This document shows positions 24,617 through 27,130 of a DNA stretch of 27,130 bases, piece by piece. The number at the start of each line of letters is the position of its first letter. The stretch's first letter is position 1. The notes beneath the pieces were generated by a model that worked only from the letters and a program-made list of their open reading frames with translations, was not told the origin of the DNA and made no database searches. Made by a program: the position numbers and the translations under genes. The stretch comes from VAXT01 sp964591295 (lineage in GTDB: Bacteria; Actinomycetota; Thermoleophilia; Gaiellales; Gaiellaceae), in NCBI GenBank assembly GCA_964591295.1, contig CAZQAG010000027.1:1-27130 (forward strand), read 5' to 3'.

Positions 24617-25937
24617 CGCCGCTGACGCCGCCGAAATAGTGGTGGCGGCCCGGCCACTCGCGCACCTCGAACCCGGCTGACTCGACCGCGCCGATCGTCT
24701 CCGGGCCGAAGCCGGCCTCGAGGTGGACGAGCGATCCAACCGGGTGGAGGCGCGGCCGATCCACCGCGGCCTGGAGGTCGAGGCCCTCGTCGAGGACGCC
24801 GGCGACGACCTGGAGCAGCGCGCTGCGCAAACGAGCGCCGCCCGCCGCTCCGGCTGCGAGCGCGACCCCGTCCTCGTCAAGCGCCAGGGAGGGGGCCATC
24901 ATGCTCGCCATGCGCTCGCCGGGCTCCAGCGGCCCGATCAGAAGGTCGGCCTCGCCGAGCATGCTGTTCAGTTGGAGGTCCAGGCCCGGGACGAAGTCGC
25001 CCGAGCCGAGGCCGAGGCTCGTCGTCAGAACGCAGGCGTTGCCGTCGTCGTCCAGCACCGCCAGGTTCGTCGTGCCGTTCTGCCGCGGGATCTCTCCGCC
25101 GAGGGCGGTGACGAGCGCGAGCGCCCGGTCCGGCTCGGCGAGCCCCTGCAACTCGGGCAGGGCTGCGAGCGCGGGTGGAAAGTCGGATAGCCCCGCCCGG
25201 GTGCGCACCGTGAAGCCACGAAACTCGACGGTGACCGGCTCGCTCCACGTTGCCTCGTAGGCGTGAAGATCGTCCTCGGTGACGAGGCCGCCGCGTTCCT
25301 CCACCAGCTCGACCAGCGCCCGCCCGATCGTTCCCTCGTACGCGCTCCGCGCCCCTTCTGCGGCGAGCGCCTCGAGCGCGTGGACGATCCCCGGCTGCCG
25401 CAGCAGGTCGCCTTCCTCCAGGAGCGAGCCCCCCGGGGAGTAGATCCGCGCGCCTTCGTTCATCGTCATCACCACCTGGAGCATCCGAAGGCAGGACGCA
25501 TGCGCTGCGGGCATCGGCACAGCACCCCGCGCAAGCCTCAGCGCCGGCTCGACAAGTCTCGGCCAGGGAAGACGCCCGTGCGCGCTCCAGAGGGCGTCGA
25601 GCCCCGCCGCGACGCCGGGAACGCCGCACGAGCCGATCCCGACGGCGTAATGCACCAGCTCGGAGCCGAAGGGGACCTCGAGCTCGAGCAGAGTCACGGG
25701 GCGCGCCTCGCGCCCCAGCCCCGGTACGGCGACGAAACAGTCGAGGTTCACGGCCTGGCCGCTCGCCGCGTCGAAGTGGATCGCGTGCCCGCCGCCAAGA
25801 AGGCCTGTCATCACCGTCTCGGCGACGCAGGAGGCGAGGCACGCAGCCACCGCGGCGTCGGCGGCGCTGCCGCCTTCGTCCAAGATCCTCATGCCCGCGT
25901 CTGCGGTTGCGGGGTGCCCCGCTGCGACGGCTCTCAT
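24558..25937 (-). CDS. Gamma-glutamyltransferase family protein
   Basis: N-terminal-nucleophile hydrolase of the GGT family, which self-cleaves before a Thr and acts on gamma-glutamyl compounds such as glutathione. It has 459 residues, shorter than the 550-580 of secreted GGTs, and has no signal peptide, so it is probably cytosolic. EGGSAADAAVAA (21-32) and GGGHAIHFD match the family start. The nucleophile is likely T289 in NGTTNLAVLDDDGN, followed by TTSLGLGSG. GARLRSALLQVV and AVDRPRLHP correspond to the conserved C-terminal part, and the chain ends FGGVSGVTRNGSAGDPRR. GTG-rich neighbours aside, ATG 25937 is the only good start, with AGAGG directly before it. Specificity (glutathione, cephalosporin acylase-like or other) cannot be read. 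Confidence 0.88.
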   Translation of the reverse strand: MRAVAAGHPATADAGMRILDEGGSAADAAVAACLASCVAETVMTGLLGGGHAIHFDAASGQAVNLDCFVAVPGLGREARPVTLLELEVPFGSELVHYAVGIGSCGVPGVAAGLDALWSAHGRLPWPRLVEPALRLARGAVPMPAAHASCLRMLQVVMTMNEGARIYSPGGSLLEEGDLLRQPGIVHALEALAAEGARSAYEGTIGRALVELVEERGGLVTEDDLHAYEATWSEPVTVEFRGFTVRTRAGLSDFPPALAALPELQGLAEPDRALALVTALGGEIPRQNGTTNLAVLDDDGNACVLTTSLGLGSGDFVPGLDLQLNSMLGEADLLIGPLEPGERMASMMAPSLALDEDGVALAAGAAGGARLRSALLQVVAGVLDEGLDLQAAVDRPRLHPVGSLVHLEAGFGPETIGAVESAGFEVREWPGRHHYFGGVSGVTRNGSAGDPRRSGAARAS

Positions 25938-25973
25938 CCTCTGAGCGTAAACCCGGTCCCTATCCTTGGGTCG
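25938..25973. promoter_or_regulatory. 36-bp divergent promoter region
   Basis: It separates the minus-strand gamma-glutamyltransferase from the plus-strand YtkA-like gene. Plus strand: TATCCT (25961-25966) ends 7 bp before ATG 25974. Minus strand: TACGCT (25944-25949) ends 6 bp before ATG 25937. Both fit TANNNT and predict leaderless mRNAs. Their -35 regions would lie inside the opposite gene, so the promoters may interfere with each other. Confidence 0.5.
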
Positions 25974-26429
25974 ATGCGGGGGCTTTGGTGGTACGCGGCA
26001 GGAGGCGGCGTCGCACTTGTCGCCCTCGCCGCCGTGGGGATTTTCCTCCTCATCGGGGACGGGAACAGCAAGTCGACCGGCACCAGCAGCTCGGAGTGCC
26101 GGCCCGTCGGGTCTACCCAGTCAGCAGGCAACGCCGAGATCTCCGCGAGGTCACTCGGCAAGGGGTTCACCCGAAGGGTGGTCGTCCGCGTCGAGGACAA
26201 GGAAAGCGGCACTCCGCTGCAGGAGGCCGATGTCAAGGTCCGCGCCGAGATGATCTGCCCGCATCTGATGCCACTGGGGGAGAGGAGCCTTCGAGAGGCC
26301 TCGAACGGCACCTACCGAGGCGATTACAGCGTGATCATGCCGGGCCACTGGACGTTCTACATCACGGTCAGGAGCAAGGAGGGCAGTGCGACCACCTCTG
26401 CGCTCCCGATCGAGGTCAGAGCGGGGTAG
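25974..26429 (+). CDS. Membrane-anchored YtkA/FixH-like domain protein
   Basis: It has 151 residues. A transmembrane or signal-anchor helix fills residues 5-27 (YAAGGGVALVALAAVGIFLLI), then a Ser/Thr-rich linker, then an outside domain. From residue 67 the pattern VVVRVEDKESGTPLQEADVKV, M.CPHLMPLGERSL, SNGTYRGDYSVIMPGHW and TFYITVRS resembles the beta-sandwich YtkA/FixH type, in which a gene product of similar shape assists copper or oxidase assembly. Metal-binding is only suggested by the Met and His residues here. ATG 25974 follows TATCCT at leaderless distance. A long in-frame open stretch upstream (from 25263) lies antisense to the gamma-glutamyltransferase and is not part of the protein. 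Confidence 0.7.
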   Translation: MRGLWWYAAGGGVALVALAAVGIFLLIGDGNSKSTGTSSSECRPVGSTQSAGNAEISARSLGKGFTRRVVVRVEDKESGTPLQEADVKVRAEMICPHLMPLGERSLREASNGTYRGDYSVIMPGHWTFYITVRSKEGSATTSALPIEVRAG

Positions 26430-26439
26430 TTGCTACCCT
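26430..26439 (+). promoter_or_regulatory. Extended -10 promoter of rpsO
   Basis: TTGCTACCCT contains TG-N-TACCCT and would start transcription near 26446, giving a leader of about 113 bases. It is nearly identical to the rimP promoter string at 16879-16888. It also lies in a GGGTAG-TTG-CTACCC hairpin (26424-26438) that includes the stop codon of the upstream gene. Confidence 0.45.
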
Positions 26440-26511
26440 AGGGCGAAACCGCAGTCTCGGCCGTGCGCGGTGCTTCCCGCGGCGGACTTGGAGTGCGGAT
26501 GATTTGCCTTT

Positions 26512-26537
26512 CCGTGCCAGGCTTCAGCCTGGCACGG
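26512..26537. repeat. Palindrome in the rpsO leader (copy 1)
   Basis: Two perfect 12-bp arms, CCGTGCCAGGCT and AGCCTGGCACGG, are separated by TC. It ends 13 bases before the rpsO ribosome-binding region. A second copy follows rpsO at 26843-26870 with compensating changes in the stem. It has no T tract, so it is probably an RNA stem-loop or a dispersed palindromic repeat rather than a terminator. Confidence 0.85.
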
Positions 26538-26558
26538 TGAACACAGGAAAGAGGTTGA

Positions 26559-26828
26559 GTGACCCTTACCAAGGAAGCAAAGCTGGAGATAATCGGCCGC
26601 CATGGGCGGACGAAGGTAGACACGGGTTCGCCCGAAGTGCAGATCGCGCTTCTGACCACACGGATCAACGAGCTGACGGAGCACCTGCGAGCCCATCCCA
26701 AGGACCACTACTCTCGCCGCGGCCTGCTCAAGCTGGTCGGCCGGCGCCGGCGGTTCTTGAACTATCTCCAGAAAAAGAACGTCGAGGGTTACCGAGAATT
26801 GATCAAGGAGCTGGGGCTGAGGCGGTAG
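26559..26828 (+). CDS. rpsO: 30S ribosomal protein S15
   Basis: Primary binding protein of the 16S rRNA central domain. It has 89 residues, the standard length. Core motifs: DTGSPEVQIALLTTRINELTEHL, HPKDHYSRRGLLKLVGRRRRFLNYLQ and a final YRELIKELGLRR. GTG 26559 is preceded by AAAGAGG at 26548-26554. S15 often represses its own mRNA through a leader structure, and a strong palindrome lies in this leader, though it does not resemble the known rRNA-mimic sites by eye. pnp follows 133 bases later, the common rpsO-pnp order. Confidence 0.97.
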   Translation: MTLTKEAKLEIIGRHGRTKVDTGSPEVQIALLTTRINELTEHLRAHPKDHYSRRGLLKLVGRRRRFLNYLQKKNVEGYRELIKELGLRR

Positions 26829-26842
26829 CACTTGCTCGCAAT

Positions 26843-26870
26843 CCCGTGCCAGGTTTCAACCTGGCTCGGG
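26843..26870. repeat. Palindrome between rpsO and pnp (copy 2)
   Basis: CCCGTGCCAGGTT and AACCTGGCTCGGG flank TC: 12 of 13 positions pair, with one A/T mismatch. Compared with copy 1 the C-G pair near the loop is replaced by T-A on both arms, so pairing is kept. No T tract follows. It is the first of several hairpins in the rpsO-pnp interval. Confidence 0.85.
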
Positions 26871-26881
26871 CCACCAAGATC

Positions 26882-26941
26882 GGAGGGTGGAGTTTGAGAG
26901 AGCTCCGACGCCGTCGGAGCTGCCCCAAACCTCCACTCTCC
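26882..26941 (+). ncRNA. Long leader stem-loop upstream of pnp
   Basis: GGAGGGTGGAGTTTG (26882-26896) pairs with CAAACCTCCACTCTCC (26926-26941) in 15 pairs, one of them G-U, with a single bulged C at 26930. It encloses a perfect 9-bp hairpin, AGCTCCGAC / GTCGGAGCT (26901-26921). CCTCCACT (26930-26937) can instead pair with AGTGGAGG (26949-26956), covering the pnp Shine-Dalgarno. The long double-stranded stem resembles RNase III sites known in rpsO-pnp intervals of other bacteria. It is a cis-acting leader, not a separate RNA gene. Confidence 0.7.
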
Positions 26942-26961
26942 ACGAAGAAGTGGAGGAATAG

Positions 26962-27130
26962 ATGAGCACCATGACTGAGAACCTGACGACGGTCTCCGTG
27001 ACCGTCGGCGATCACGACATGACTTTCGAGACGGGGAAGCTGGCCAAGCAGGCCGACGGCTCCGTTGTCGTCCGTTCGGGCGACACGATGGTCCTGGCGA
27101 CGGCCCAGGGGAAGATGGAAGCGCGCGAAG
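26962..27130 (+). CDS. pnp: Polyribonucleotide nucleotidyltransferase (PNPase), 5' part
   Basis: Phosphorolytic 3'-5' exoribonuclease, part of RNA turnover. Only the first 56 residues are in the window; the frame continues past its end. The visible sequence matches the start of the first RNase PH domain: VSVTVGDHDMTFETGKLAKQ, then ADGSVVVRSGDTMVLATA. ATG 26962 has GGAGG at 26952-26956 five bases upstream; a second ATG at 26971 is less well placed. The leader has structures that can hide or expose this ribosome-binding site. The preceding gene is rpsO, as in most bacteria. Confidence 0.95.
   Translation, partial: MSTMTENLTTVSVTVGDHDMTFETGKLAKQADGSVVVRSGDTMVLATAQGKMEARE

Noticed and set aside
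25263..25973. Long N-terminal extension of the YtkA-like protein
   Set aside because: Antisense to the gamma-glutamyltransferase with no domain, while ATG 25974 is followed by a clean membrane anchor and preceded by a -10 box.

Overview
The window is a gene-dense, GC-rich stretch from an actinobacterium. The actinobacterial-type integration host factor (mIHF) beside gmk, rpoZ and coaBC, the GTG/TTG starts, the chains of 1-29 bp gene overlaps and the TANNNT-type -10 boxes all fit Actinomycetota. A class 1B dihydroorotate dehydrogenase with PyrK, a NusA with a Cys/His module and the absence of any Streptomyces-like order point to Thermoleophilia (Gaiellales/Solirubrobacterales-like). That placement is inference; no rRNA is present.

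Region 1 (1-7499) is a pyrimidine operon: pyrB (5' end cut by the window edge), pyrC, carA, carB, pyrK and pyrD, all on + and translationally coupled. It encodes every step from bicarbonate/glutamine to orotate; pyrF is not in its common place after pyrD. carA and pyrK each carry the same small GCAACAG-N-CTGTTGC palindrome, in the same codon phase and in an AT-rich patch.

Region 2 (7500-9981) holds mihF (own promoter, probably leaderless), gmk, rpoZ and coaBC. Region 3 (9981-15850) is a coupled chain: MoxR AAA+ ATPase, DUF58 protein, membrane transglutaminase (TgpA-like), a sugar-phosphate nucleotidylyltransferase, a TPR protein and dtd. A stand-alone putative lipoprotein gene follows (15900-16838).

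Region 4 (16839-24372) is the translation/transcription operon rimP-nusA-ylxR-infB-DUF503-rbfA-nrnA-truB-ribF, preceded by an extended -10 promoter and a terminator-like hairpin with a T8 tract just before the rimP ribosome-binding site. Region 5 (24373-26429) interrupts the usual ribF-rpsO neighbourhood with a frameshifted small zinc-ribbon-like ORF, a convergent gamma-glutamyltransferase gene and, divergent from it across only 36 bp, a membrane-anchored YtkA/FixH-like protein.

Region 6 (26430-27130) is rpsO and the start of pnp. Two near-identical, covarying palindromes flank rpsO, and the pnp leader can form two mutually exclusive structures, one masking the pnp Shine-Dalgarno sequence. 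I found no tRNA, rRNA, CRISPR array, insertion sequence or replication origin. No stretch over 300 bases lacks a gene. The most interesting signals are the intragenic palindromes, the pnp leader switch, the rpsO-flanking repeats, the rimP leader attenuator and the broken zinc-ribbon ORF.
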